Positions 24,934-32,764 of a DNA stretch of 64,000 bases are shown here, one piece after another (positions within the stretch are counted from its first letter, which is position 1; every line of letters begins with the position of its first letter). The stretch is taken from contig CAYTEO010000004.1 in the NCBI GenBank assembly GCA_964436825.1, positions 1 to 64,000 on the forward strand, in the 5' to 3' direction. Position numbers and translations under genes: made by a program. Source of the stretch: CAYTEO01 sp964436825 (GTDB lineage Bacteria > Krumholzibacteriota > Krumholzibacteriia > LZORAL124-64-63). The notes below the pieces were generated by a model. It was not told the DNA's origin and did not search any database. It worked only from the letters and a program-made list of their open reading frames with translations.

Positions 24934-26292
24934 CTAGCGCACCAGGACCACGCTCCGCCTGTCGGATGTCGTCGCCGCGTCCAGGCGGAAGACATAGACG
25001 CCGCCGGCCACCTCTTGCCCGGAGCCGTCCCGCCCGTCCCATTCCAGCACCCGCGTCCCCGCCGGCAGCTCGCCCCGCCACAGCGTCCGCACCAGGCGGC
25101 CGGCCAGGTCGTGGACCGTCAGCGCCACGGCACCGGGGCGCAGGACCGTCACCGGGATCGCGACCCGCGGGTTGAAGGGGTTGGGATAGGGATCGCCCAG
25201 CAGGACAGGCGCCGGGGGAGCACCGTCCGGGGCGGCGGAGAGGGGATCGTCCCACCGTCCCACGTGGGACGAGGCCAGGGTGTCGGCCCAGGTGAAGTCG
25301 CCGCCGGCCCAGACGGCCGCGCCGCTGCCCAGGACGGCCCGCACCAGGCCGTTGACCCCGCCGTCCAGGGGCGACCAGCCGGTCCCGTCGAACAGGGCGA
25401 TCCGCCGCAGCGCGGTCGTGCCAGAGCCGGTGAAGTCGCCGCCGCAGACCAGGCGGTTGCCCCACGGTGCCAGCGCGACGACGGCCGTCCCGTCCAGCCC
25501 GTCGCCCAGACCGAACCAGCCGGTGCCGTTCCAGGCGGCGACGATCGGCGCGGGGGAGGAGAAGACGCCACCGGCGACGAGCTGGCCGTTCCAGACGGAC
25601 AGGGCGTAGACGGTGCCGTCGGCGCCGCCGCCCAGCGGGCGCCACGCCGTGCCGTCCCAGGCGGCGATCCGGGAGGCGGCGACGGTCGTTCCCGAGGGAT
25701 CGCTGATCGAGGTGAACGCCCCCCCGGCCACCAGCTCGCCGCCGAACGACGCGAGGGCGAAGACGTCGCCCCCGAAGCCGACGCCGGTGACCGCCTGCCA
25801 GCCGCTGCCGTCGAACCGGACGACGAAGCCGCTGCCGGCCGCCCACAGGACCGTGTCCTGGACGCAGAGGGCCAGCACGTCGCTCCAGGCCCAGGCCGCG
25901 GGGTCGCCCAGGGGTCGCCAGCCCGCCCCGTCCCAGGCGGCGACGTAGCGGACCGGCGTCCCGCCGGCGCTGGTGAACAGGCCGCCGGCCACCAGCTCGT
26001 CCCGCCAGACGGCCAGGGCGCTGACCCGCCCGTTCATCCCGCCGGCCAGGTTGCGCCACCCCGCGCTGTCCCAGCGGGCGATCCCCCAGGCGCTGTCCTG
26101 TCCCGCCAGGATGAACTGCCCGCCGGCGTGGATCTCGTCGTTCCACAGGCAGAGGGCGTCGATCCGGTCGTCGAGGCCCTGCCCGCCCGGCGGCGGGGCG
26201 AAGGCGTCGGCCCATCCGCCCACCGCGGCACCGGCGGCCGGCAGCAGGCCGAGCGCCAGGGAGAACAGGACCGTTGCGACGCGACGTCTCAT
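24934..26292 (-). CDS. Secreted beta-propeller-like WDG-repeat protein with FlgD-like tail
   Basis: The protein has 452 residues, with a signal peptide at about 1-23. Residues 30-355 contain about seven repeats of the form A-x-W-D-G-x-x-W-x-x-L-G-G-G followed by V-A-G-G-x-F-T, which resembles the kelch/delta-60 or Rax2-like propeller style. The last about 95 residues begin GDPYPNPFNPRVAIPV and form the FlgD-like sorting domain. Its ATG overlaps the stop of the MscS gene (ATGA at 26289-26292), so it is coupled to the channel. The function is unknown; the protein should be secreted or surface attached. Confidence 0.88.
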   Translation of the reverse strand: MRRRVATVLFSLALGLLPAAGAAVGGWADAFAPPPGGQGLDDRIDALCLWNDEIHAGGQFILAGQDSAWGIARWDSAGWRNLAGGMNGRVSALAVWRDELVAGGLFTSAGGTPVRYVAAWDGAGWRPLGDPAAWAWSDVLALCVQDTVLWAAGSGFVVRFDGSGWQAVTGVGFGGDVFALASFGGELVAGGAFTSISDPSGTTVAASRIAAWDGTAWRPLGGGADGTVYALSVWNGQLVAGGVFSSPAPIVAAWNGTGWFGLGDGLDGTAVVALAPWGNRLVCGGDFTGSGTTALRRIALFDGTGWSPLDGGVNGLVRAVLGSGAAVWAGGDFTWADTLASSHVGRWDDPLSAAPDGAPPAPVLLGDPYPNPFNPRVAIPVTVLRPGAVALTVHDLAGRLVRTLWRGELPAGTRVLEWDGRDGSGQEVAGGVYVFRLDAATTSDRRSVVLVR

Positions 26293-27395
26293 CGGTCGCT
26301 CTCCTCCCGTACCGCCAGGGTCCCCTCGGGAACCAGGTGGACCGTCTGGGTGGGGAAGGCGATCGACAGGCCCAGCTCCTCCACGATGTCCATGATGGCC
26401 AGGTTGATCTCCTGGCGGACCGTCAGGTGCTGTTCCCAGTCGGTCGTCGTCGTGAAGTAGTAGACCAGCAGATCCAGGCTCGAGGGGCCGAAATCGGTGA
26501 ACTTGACCAGCATGAACTCCTGGTGGACGTCGGGGTGGCCGCGCAGCAGCGCCTCGACGCGGGCGATCAGCTCGCGCATCCGCTCCGGGGTCGTGTCGTA
26601 GGTCACACCGACGGTCAGCTTGACCCGCCGTTTCGGCATCAGCGAGTGGTTCTCCACCGTGGCGTTGGCCAGGGTCTGGTTGGGGACCGAGACCACGGTC
26701 TTGGCGAAGGTCCGGACCCGCGTGGAGCGCAGGCCGATCTCCTCGACGACACCGTTGGTCCCGTTGAAGGTGATCCAGTCGCCGGGCCGGAACGGCCGGT
26801 CGGCCAGGATCGTCACCCCTCCGAAGAGGTTGGCGATGGTGTCCTTGGCCGCCAGGGCGAAGGCGAAGCCGCCCAGTCCCAGCCCGGCCAGCAGGCCCGA
26901 GACCGAGTAGCCCAGGTTCTGGGCCGCCAGGACGAAGGCCATCACGCTCACGAGCAGCTTGGCGGCCTTGCGGAACAGGGGCACGAGGCTGTCGTCGACC
27001 AGGGTGTCGGAGCGGCGGGCCATCTCCGACAGCAGGACGGCCGCCGCGTCGACCAGCCGGAACAGCCCCCACGCCACGATGACCGTCACCAGCGCCTTGA
27101 ACAGCCGGCCGCTCGCCGCGGCGATCTCCAGCTTCCCGGCCGCCAGCACCTGCAGCGCCAGGTAGAAGCCGCTGAGCGCGACGATCGCTCCCAGCGGACC
27201 GAGGATCGCCTTGACCGCCAGGTCGTCGGCCTTGGTCTCGGTGCGTGACGCCATGGCCATCAGCCGGCGGTTCAACCAGGAGAGCAGGACGGCGCGGACG
27301 ATCTGGGCGCCGACCAGGTAGATGAAGGCCAGGACGACCTGGCCGACCGTCCACGGGCCGAGGGAGTGCTGCCACAGGGCGATCAGGTCGCTCAC
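26289..27395 (-). CDS. MscS-family mechanosensitive ion channel
   Basis: The protein has 368 residues. I prefer the GTG at 27395, five bases after GGAGG; an alternative GTG at 27401 overlaps that ribosome site. Four or five membrane segments precede the pore helix, visible as GLLAGLGLGGFAFALAAKDTIANLFGG (about residues 170-196), with the Gly/Ala packing pattern of MscS TM3. The cytoplasmic beta domain follows (ADRPFRPGDWI, VVSVPNQTLANATVEN). It releases osmolytes from the cytoplasm on hypo-osmotic shock. It is coupled with a secreted propeller gene downstream, an unusual partner. Confidence 0.95.
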   Translation of the reverse strand: MSDLIALWQHSLGPWTVGQVVLAFIYLVGAQIVRAVLLSWLNRRLMAMASRTETKADDLAVKAILGPLGAIVALSGFYLALQVLAAGKLEIAAASGRLFKALVTVIVAWGLFRLVDAAAVLLSEMARRSDTLVDDSLVPLFRKAAKLLVSVMAFVLAAQNLGYSVSGLLAGLGLGGFAFALAAKDTIANLFGGVTILADRPFRPGDWITFNGTNGVVEEIGLRSTRVRTFAKTVVSVPNQTLANATVENHSLMPKRRVKLTVGVTYDTTPERMRELIARVEALLRGHPDVHQEFMLVKFTDFGPSSLDLLVYYFTTTTDWEQHLTVRQEINLAIMDIVEELGLSIAFPTQTVHLVPEGTLAVREESDR

Positions 27396-27428
27396 GGTCA
27401 CCTCCGGGGCTGGGGTTCCGTTGAGAGT

Positions 27429-29186
27429 CTAGTCGACGTCGCCCTGCCGGTCCACGCCGGTCGTGTCGCCGCCTGCCTCCTCGTCGTCGCCGGCCGGGGC
27501 GTCCGGGGGCAGGGCGTCACAGACCCGCAGGAGCTGCCGGGCGGTCTCCAGCAGGGCGGAGCGCTCGTCGGCCGGGCGGCTGGATGCGGCCAGGACCTGC
27601 AGGAAGGAGGCGGCCCGGCGCCGCACGGCCGAGACCGGGACCGGCAGCTGGTCGGCCGCGAAGCCGAACGGGAAGGTCCGCCGTCCCTGGCGGAGGCCGC
27701 GCTCCAGGGCGTCGGCGGCCAGCAGGGGGCGATCGGCGGCGATGGCGGTCAACGCCAGGTACACCCAGGCCTGGGCAGGCGGTCCCCAGAACAGCAGCCG
27801 TGCCCCGCCGTCGGCGAAGACGATCGCCTCGGGCGGCACCGATCCCAGGTCGGTCGTCCAGCGGATCTCCTGCCCCGGGGCCGCCAGCAGGGCCGGTCCC
27901 CACCGGCCGCCCAGGGCTTCGTGGAGGAAGGTGGGACGGGGCAGGTCGGCGTCGGCGGCGTCGCGCCGGAAGTCGATCTGCAGCAGGGTGACCCGTGGCG
28001 CCTGCCCCGGCGGGACGCTCCGCAGGGCGGCCGCGGCGGCGTGGGCGACGGCGGCGCGGCGGACCAGCGGGTCGGCAGGCGTTCCGTCGGGAGCGCGCCG
28101 CTGGATCCGCACCGTCATGCCCATCCAGGTCAGCAGGGCGACCGTGGCGGCGGCCAGCACGATCCACTGCCGCTGGGGCCGGGTGGGGACCAGGGCCGGC
28201 ACGATCGCGCCGCTGAGCGCCAGGGCGGCCGGGACGACGGCGGCCAGGGCGAGCCACGGCGCCACGCGCGTCTGCAGCGGCAGGGCCGGCGCCAGGATCA
28301 GCAGGGCCGCACCGAGCAGCAGTGCCGGCAGTCGATCCGCCACCTGCCACCGCCGCCACGCCCAGGCGCTCCAGAGCAGCCAGACCGACAGGCCGGCAAG
28401 CCCGATGGCGAAGGTGAACCGCGTCGTCAGCACCGGTCCCGGCGAGGCGAGCCACCAGCCGTGCTGGGCCAGGTTGACCGGCACCGCCGCGAGCGACAGC
28501 GCGAACTCGCCGCTCGGGCCGTGGTCGAAGCCGCGCCAGAGGAGCCACCCTTCCGCGATCGCCACCGGCAGCAGCAGCAGCCCGGCCAGCCGGGCCCGGC
28601 GCGCCGCCGCGCCGTCGGCCAGGCGCGACGTCGCCAGCAGGCCCGCCGGCAGCAGCAGGGCACTCTCCTTCGAGAGGATGGCCGCCCCCCCGGCCAGGAT
28701 CGCCGCGGCCACGGCGAGGCGGCCACCGGCGAGCAGCCGCTCGACCGCGACCAGCAGCAGGGCCAGCCCCAGCAGTTCCTGCACCCCCGCCGCCCAGCGC
28801 AACGGCGTGAAGGCCAGCGGCGAGGCGGCCACCAGCAGGCCGGCCGCCAGGGCCGCCGCCGCCGGCAGCCGCAGCAGTCGACCGATGCGCACGGTCAGTC
28901 CGGCGCAGAGGGCGAACAGCAGCAGGCGGGTCCAGGCCCAGGGATGGGGATCGAGACCCGCCACCGGCCACATGAGGTCCCAGTAGAGGTGGCGGCTCAG
29001 CCAGCGGGCGGGCGGGCCTGCGACGTGGCGCAGGCCGGCCGCGCCGGCCAGCAGCTCCCAGTCGTCGGCGTTCCACCAGGCGCCGAGGGCCGGCAGACGC
29101 CCCAGCAGCGCGGCCGCTGCCGCGGCCAGCGGCAGCCAGCGGTCGGCCGGGTCGGTCCGGTGTCTGGTCTCCCACGTCGTCGCCAT
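27429..29186 (-). CDS. Polytopic membrane protein, GT-C glycosyltransferase-like
   Basis: The protein has 585 residues and about eleven membrane segments between 15 and 375, then a soluble C-terminal part of about 210 residues with an acidic end. The first loop carries WWNADDWELL, an acidic D-D pair at the position used by many GT-C (PMT/ArnT-like) transferases that take polyprenyl-phosphate sugars. SPLAFTPLRWAAGVQELLGL and ILSKESALLLP are also typical of this group. The donor and acceptor cannot be read. It is monocistronic and its ribosome site is poor. Confidence 0.75.
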   Translation of the reverse strand: MATTWETRHRTDPADRWLPLAAAAAALLGRLPALGAWWNADDWELLAGAAGLRHVAGPPARWLSRHLYWDLMWPVAGLDPHPWAWTRLLLFALCAGLTVRIGRLLRLPAAAALAAGLLVAASPLAFTPLRWAAGVQELLGLALLLVAVERLLAGGRLAVAAAILAGGAAILSKESALLLPAGLLATSRLADGAAARRARLAGLLLLPVAIAEGWLLWRGFDHGPSGEFALSLAAVPVNLAQHGWWLASPGPVLTTRFTFAIGLAGLSVWLLWSAWAWRRWQVADRLPALLLGAALLILAPALPLQTRVAPWLALAAVVPAALALSGAIVPALVPTRPQRQWIVLAAATVALLTWMGMTVRIQRRAPDGTPADPLVRRAAVAHAAAAALRSVPPGQAPRVTLLQIDFRRDAADADLPRPTFLHEALGGRWGPALLAAPGQEIRWTTDLGSVPPEAIVFADGGARLLFWGPPAQAWVYLALTAIAADRPLLAADALERGLRQGRRTFPFGFAADQLPVPVSAVRRRAASFLQVLAASSRPADERSALLETARQLLRVCDALPPDAPAGDDEEAGGDTTGVDRQGDVD

Positions 29187-29204
29187 GAGCCTCGTTCCGG
29201 AAAC

Positions 29205-29234
29205 TTGAAGGACGGGACGGTGTTGTCGTATCCT
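29205..29234 (+). promoter_or_regulatory. Possible promoter for the DUF1684 gene
   Basis: TTGAAG (29205-29210), 18 bases, then TATCCT (29229-29234). Each element matches four of six consensus positions. It sits in the divergent gap about 95 bases upstream of the start at 29331. Confidence 0.4.
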
Positions 29235-29240
29235 GTCTCC

Positions 29241-29261
29241 CCGCCGCCGCGCCGGCGGCGG
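29241..29261 (+). other. Strong GC hairpin in the leader of the DUF1684 gene
   Basis: CCGCCGCCG, loop CGC, CGGCGGCGG: nine perfect G-C pairs. There is no T run after it. It would lie in the 5' untranslated region if the promoter at 29205-29234 is used. A regulatory role is possible but unproven. Confidence 0.4.
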
Positions 29262-29330
29262 GTGCGCCGAACATAGATGCTGCAGGAGGCGGGAGCAACC
29301 GTCGGCCCGCCGCCAACCGAGGAGATCGAC

Positions 29331-29993
29331 GTGACCCGAACGGCCAGGTACCTCATCCTCCTGTCGCTAGCCGCGCTGCTGCCGGCGTCCCTGCTGCTGC
29401 CCGGCTGCGGCGCCGATGCCCCCGGCCCGGTCCAGATGAGCGCCACCGAGCGCGACGACTGGGAGATCCGGCTGGTGGAGATGCGCATCGACAAGAACGA
29501 GCGGTTCCGTGACCCCAAGCAGTCGCCCCTGCCGCCGGACCAGATCCCCGTCTTCCGCGGGCTGAACTACTTCTACCCCGCCCCCGGGTTCCGCTGGCGC
29601 GTCCGGTTCGAGCCCGAGGCCAGTCCCGACACCGTCCTGCTCGAGAAGGCCAAGGGCCGCCGCGTCCCCTACGTCCGCCGGGGCAGGGTCCGCTTCAAGC
29701 ACGAGGGGAAGGTCTACTCGCTCCGGGTCTACGGACCGGCCGACACCACGGAAGGCGACTACCTCTGGCTGCCGTTCTACGACAAGACCAACGGCAAGCT
29801 GACCTACGCCGGCGGTCGCTACCTGGACCTGACCGTCGACGAGGACGGGCTGGTCGATCTGGACTTCAACTTCGCCTACAACCCGTTGTGCGACTACAAC
29901 CACCAGCGGTACGACTGCACCCTGCCCCCCGAGGAGAACCGCCTGCCTTTCGAGGTCCTGGCGGGGGAGAAGGAGTACAGTCTCGTTGAGTGA
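29331..29993 (+). CDS. DUF1684 family lipoprotein
   Basis: The protein has 220 residues. The GTG at 29331 follows GAGGAGATCGAC and opens a lipoprotein signal with lipobox LLPGC (Cys26). The mature part matches DUF1684: FRGLNYFYP, KVYSLRVYG, YLWLPFYDKTNGKLTYAGGRYLDL and the closing FNFAYNPLCDYN with PPEENRLPFEV. DUF1684 proteins are widespread and uncharacterised. An ATG further upstream (29277) would place non-signal residues first and is less likely. The DUF456 gene follows after 18 bases, so they are probably co-transcribed. Confidence 0.9.
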   Translation: MTRTARYLILLSLAALLPASLLLPGCGADAPGPVQMSATERDDWEIRLVEMRIDKNERFRDPKQSPLPPDQIPVFRGLNYFYPAPGFRWRVRFEPEASPDTVLLEKAKGRRVPYVRRGRVRFKHEGKVYSLRVYGPADTTEGDYLWLPFYDKTNGKLTYAGGRYLDLTVDEDGLVDLDFNFAYNPLCDYNHQRYDCTLPPEENRLPFEVLAGEKEYSLVE

Positions 29994-30011
29994 TCCCTCC
30001 CGGAGAAGGCG

Positions 30012-30575
30012 ATGTTGACGGCCGCGGGCCACGCGCTCGCGGCCGTCGGCCACGCCCTGGCCGCCGCCCTGCCCTGGATCCTCTACTTCCTGTGGGCCGC
30101 CGCCCTGCTGGCCGCGCCGCTGCTGACCTGGCTCGGCCTGGGCGGCAACTTCGCCATCGTCGGCCTGGGGCTGCTGCACGGCCTGGTGACCGGCTTCGAT
30201 CCCGTCGGCTGGCGCCTGCTGCTGTTCCTGCTGGGGCTGGTCGTCCTGGGCGAGGTCGTCGAGTCGCTGCTGGGGACCTTGTACGTGGCCCGCAGGGGGG
30301 CGTCGCGGTGGGGCGTCCTCGGCGCCTTCGCGGGCGGGCTGCTCGGGGCGGCGGTCGGCAGCTCGGTTGCGCCGCTGGTGGGGACGATCCTCGGCTCGAT
30401 CGTCGGCTCCTGGGCCGGGGCGGTCCTGGGCGAGTACTGGCGGCAGCGGCGCCTGGCCCCGAGCCTGCGCGTGGGCGGCCATGCCTTCGTCGGGAAGATG
30501 GCGGCCCTGCTGGTCAAGCAGGGGATCGGGGTGGGGATGATCGTGGTGCTGCTGCGCAGGGGGTGGCCGGTGTAG
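30012..30575 (+). CDS. DUF456 family membrane protein
   Basis: The protein has 187 residues and about four membrane segments. The Gly-rich region GVLGAFAGGLLGAAVGSSVAPLVGTILGSIVGSWAGAVLGEYW-like (about 100-142) and the preceding LGEVVESLLG are typical of DUF456. GGAGAAGGCG precedes the ATG. The function of the family is unknown. It is the last gene of a short DUF1684-DUF456 unit; a GC hairpin follows at once. Confidence 0.88.
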   Translation: MLTAAGHALAAVGHALAAALPWILYFLWAAALLAAPLLTWLGLGGNFAIVGLGLLHGLVTGFDPVGWRLLLFLLGLVVLGEVVESLLGTLYVARRGASRWGVLGAFAGGLLGAAVGSSVAPLVGTILGSIVGSWAGAVLGEYWRQRRLAPSLRVGGHAFVGKMAALLVKQGIGVGMIVVLLRRGWPV

Positions 30576-30602
30576 CCAGGGCCCCTGTCCGGTCGGGCCT
30601 GG
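30576..30602 (+). terminator. Possible terminator hairpin after the DUF456 gene
   Basis: CCAGG-G-CCC pairs with GGGCCTGG across a ten-base loop, with one bulged G. It begins directly after the stop codon. No T tract follows, so intrinsic termination would be weak. Confidence 0.35.
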
Positions 30603-30606
30603 ACTC

Positions 30607-30631
30607 ATACCAGATCAGTATGGTATAGTAT
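30607..30631 (+). promoter_or_regulatory. AT-rich promoter/operator-like site with tandem GTAT units
   Basis: ATACC and GGTAT form an inverted pair (30607-30611 and 30622-30626). Three tandem five-base units AGTAT-GGTAT-AGTAT cover 30617-30631. TATAGT at 30624-30629 matches five of six positions of a -10 element, but no good -35 is present. It lies about 125 bases before the remnant gene at 30756. Confidence 0.4.
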
Positions 30632-30755
30632 AGGCCTCTCTCGATACTGCACGATAGCGGGGCCCAGAGGCCGAACGCTCCGGTGGCACGGAACGGACGT
30701 GCGGGTGCCGGGGATCGTCGCTCCCGCGGCCCCCGAACGCCCGGAGGCCTCGCCC

Positions 30756-30947
30756 ATGGCTGATCGTTATCCATCCCGTCTCCTGATCCAACGGACGCTC
30801 ATCGCCGCTGTCGCCCTTCTGCTGACCGTCCCGGCGGGCAGGGCGACGGCACAGGACTGCCTCGACTACGCCGCGGCCGGCGTCTACTTGCTGCGGCTGG
30901 AGGCCGGGCCGGCACGGGCGACCGGCAGTGTGGTGCTGGTCAGGTAG
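30756..30947 (+). pseudogene. Internally deleted remnant of a secreted protein
   Basis: This is a 63-residue open frame with a good ribosome site (CCCGGAGGCC). Residues 1-32 are a signal peptide ending RATAQDCLDY; an A-Q-D-C-x-D-Y start is common for LVIVD-repeat secreted proteins of these phyla. The next residues, AAGVYLLRLEAGPARATGSVVLVR, are the last 24 or so residues of a FlgD-like tail, as in the proteins ending at 15786 and 24934. The whole middle of a normal secreted protein is therefore missing, joined in frame at about residue 33. It is either a deletion remnant or an assembly collapse. It is unlikely to be functional. Confidence 0.75.
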
Positions 30948-30980
30948 GTTCGCCGGCCGACACGGCGCAGGGGCGGCCGG

Positions 30981-32036
30981 CTACATCCCGTCCCGCTGCC
31001 CCCACGCCATCTCCCGGTTCGCCGCCACCCCCCAGCCGTCCCGTCCCACGGCGATCAGTCCCAGCGAGTACTCCGCCGGGAACTCCGCGCAGGCCTGCCT
31101 GACCGCGTCGCGGGCCGAGAGCCCGGCCTCCATCAACGCGTAGACGGTGCGGGCCATCTGGTGGCGGATGATCTCCTCGCCGAAGCCGGTGCAGGCCACC
31201 GCGCCGGCCGGTCCCGCGTAGCAGCCGCAACCGTAGACCGGCACGTCGCCCACCCGGCCGTCGAGGGTGATGGAGGTGCCGCCGGTACTGATGGTCGCGG
31301 CGAATCGACCGTCGGCGTCGCGTACCACGGTGGCCACGGTGTCGCCCGTCTCGGGGTCGTCGGACCAGGCAAGCGTGTCGGCGGGCGTGGGGGGCGGGCC
31401 GGGGAAGTTCCACGCGGCGCGCCAGTCGAACGTGTCGTAGCCGCCGCCGGCCTCCCCGCGCAGCAGCCGCGCGATGCGGCGGCGGTACTTGGCCACCGCC
31501 TCGGGGCAGGTCGGCACCACGTCCGCGAAGCCCATCCGGTGGGCGAAGCGGGTCGCACCGTCGCCGGCCAGCAGCCGGTGCGGGGTGTCCAGGACGGCCC
31601 TGGCCACCAGGATGGGGTTGCGGACCCGCTCGATGACCGCCACCGCCGCGTACTCGCCGTCGCCGGTCATCAGGGCGGCGTCCATCTGGATCGTCTCGCC
31701 GTCCAGGCGGATGTTGGCGCCGGTGCCGGCGTTGAACAGGGGGTCGTTCTCCAGGGCGACCGTCCCCGCCAGGGCGGCGTCCAGGGCCGTCGCGCCTCCC
31801 TGCAAGGCGGCCGCGGCGCTGTCGGCGGCGGCCTGGGCGTGGGGCGTCCAGGAGGCCGGCGAACCGACCCCGCCGTGGGTGACGACGATCCCGCCGTCGG
31901 GCACCGCTCCGCCGGCCAGGGTCGGCAGGTGGGTACCGGGCAGGGGGGCCTGGTCGGGGAGCTTCTGGCAGCCGGCCAGCGGGAGGACGGCCAGCAGGAC
32001 GACGAGCACGGCACGCGAAGGCGCACGACGGGACAT
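30981..32036 (-). CDS. Lipoprotein isoaspartyl peptidase/L-asparaginase (Ntn hydrolase, T2)
   Basis: The protein has 351 residues, with a lipobox PLAGC (Cys23). The T2 family pattern is clear: GGIVVTHGGVGSP at the start, ALENDPLFNAGTGANIRLDG, then the autocleavage nucleophile Thr233 in GDTVATVVRDADG, followed by FAATISTGGTS and the GDVPVYGCGCY loop. The enzyme cleaves isoaspartyl dipeptides or asparagine after self-processing into two chains. A lipid anchor means action in the periplasm or at the surface, unlike the cytoplasmic EcAIII-type enzymes. TCGACCTCCGG upstream on the plus strand gives CCGGAGGTCG as ribosome site. Confidence 0.92.
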   Translation of the reverse strand: MSRRAPSRAVLVVLLAVLPLAGCQKLPDQAPLPGTHLPTLAGGAVPDGGIVVTHGGVGSPASWTPHAQAAADSAAAALQGGATALDAALAGTVALENDPLFNAGTGANIRLDGETIQMDAALMTGDGEYAAVAVIERVRNPILVARAVLDTPHRLLAGDGATRFAHRMGFADVVPTCPEAVAKYRRRIARLLRGEAGGGYDTFDWRAAWNFPGPPPTPADTLAWSDDPETGDTVATVVRDADGRFAATISTGGTSITLDGRVGDVPVYGCGCYAGPAGAVACTGFGEEIIRHQMARTVYALMEAGLSARDAVRQACAEFPAEYSLGLIAVGRDGWGVAANREMAWGQRDGM

Positions 32037-32053
32037 GGATCGACCTCCGGGGC

Positions 32054-32668
32054 TCAGAAACGGCGTGACACGGTCCAGGTGACCGCCAGCAGCGAGGCCC
32101 AGACGTCCAGGTCGCCGCCGGCGAAGCCACTGTAGCCGCAGCGGGGCGTGACGGTCCAGCGGTCGTTCAGCGGCACGTCCCAGCCCAGACCCAGCAGGAC
32201 GGTCGGTCCGTCGTCGGTGCCGCCGTGCACCGTGCCGCGCTCCTGGTAGACGACCCGCGCGATCCCCAGCCCGTAGCCCAGGCGCAGGAACAGGCCGCGC
32301 CCGCCGGGATGCCAGCTCAGCGCCGGGACCAGCAGCAGCATGTCCAGGTGGGCGTCGCCGAGCGCGTCGTCGGCGCCGCGGGACCAGGCCGTGACCTCCA
32401 GGCCGGCCCCCAGCGTCGGCAGCAGGCGGTTCTCCACGACCAGCCGCAGCAGCAGACCGTTCTCCCGGTCGTAGAGCCGGGGCAGCCGGTCCTGGTCCTC
32501 GAAGACGCGCAGGGTGTTGTCAGACAGCCGGCCACCGCCCCAGCCCAGGCCCAGGCCCAGGGACCAGTCGCCGGGGACGGCGGCGATGGCAGGCCGCGGC
32601 AGCGCGGCCGACGCCAGCAGGACGACCAGCGGCAGGAGAGCGACGGCGCGGCCAAGTCGCGTTGACAT
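32054..32668 (-). CDS. Predicted small outer-membrane beta-barrel protein
   Basis: The protein has 204 residues. A signal peptide covers about 1-29 (ending AIAAV). The rest is a chain of amphipathic strands (WSLGLGLGWGGG, LFLRLGYGLGIARVVY, PTVLLGLGWDVP) and it ends in TWTVSRRF with terminal Phe, as for OmpA/OmpW-size eight-strand barrels. I chose the ATG at 32668 over one at 32707 because it directly opens the signal sequence; neither has a strong ribosome site. It ends 17 bases before the asparaginase gene start, so they may be co-transcribed. Confidence 0.75.
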   Translation of the reverse strand: MSTRLGRAVALLPLVVLLASAALPRPAIAAVPGDWSLGLGLGWGGGRLSDNTLRVFEDQDRLPRLYDRENGLLLRLVVENRLLPTLGAGLEVTAWSRGADDALGDAHLDMLLLVPALSWHPGGRGLFLRLGYGLGIARVVYQERGTVHGGTDDGPTVLLGLGWDVPLNDRWTVTPRCGYSGFAGGDLDVWASLLAVTWTVSRRF

Positions 32669-32735
32669 CACGATCGCTTTCCGGGCAGGATGAAAGCGGT
32701 TTCGCATCAGTATCGCTTTTCCAGGTCGACATCAT

Positions 32736-32754
32736 GTGACGTATCGATCGTCAC
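32736..32754. repeat. Perfect inverted repeat, candidate operator before the kinase gene
   Basis: GTGACG-TATCGAT-CGTCAC: six-base arms with a seven-base spacer, ending 10 bases before the ATG at 32765 and within the divergent gap with the barrel gene. It could be a binding site for a dimeric regulator, possibly the neighbouring NtrC-type protein. Confidence 0.45.
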
Positions 32755-32764
32755 GGAGACTGTA

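Noticed and set aside
32735..32755. CRP-type site at TGTGA...TCAC
   Set aside because: The half-sites are 11 bases apart instead of six, so it was kept only as a generic inverted repeat.
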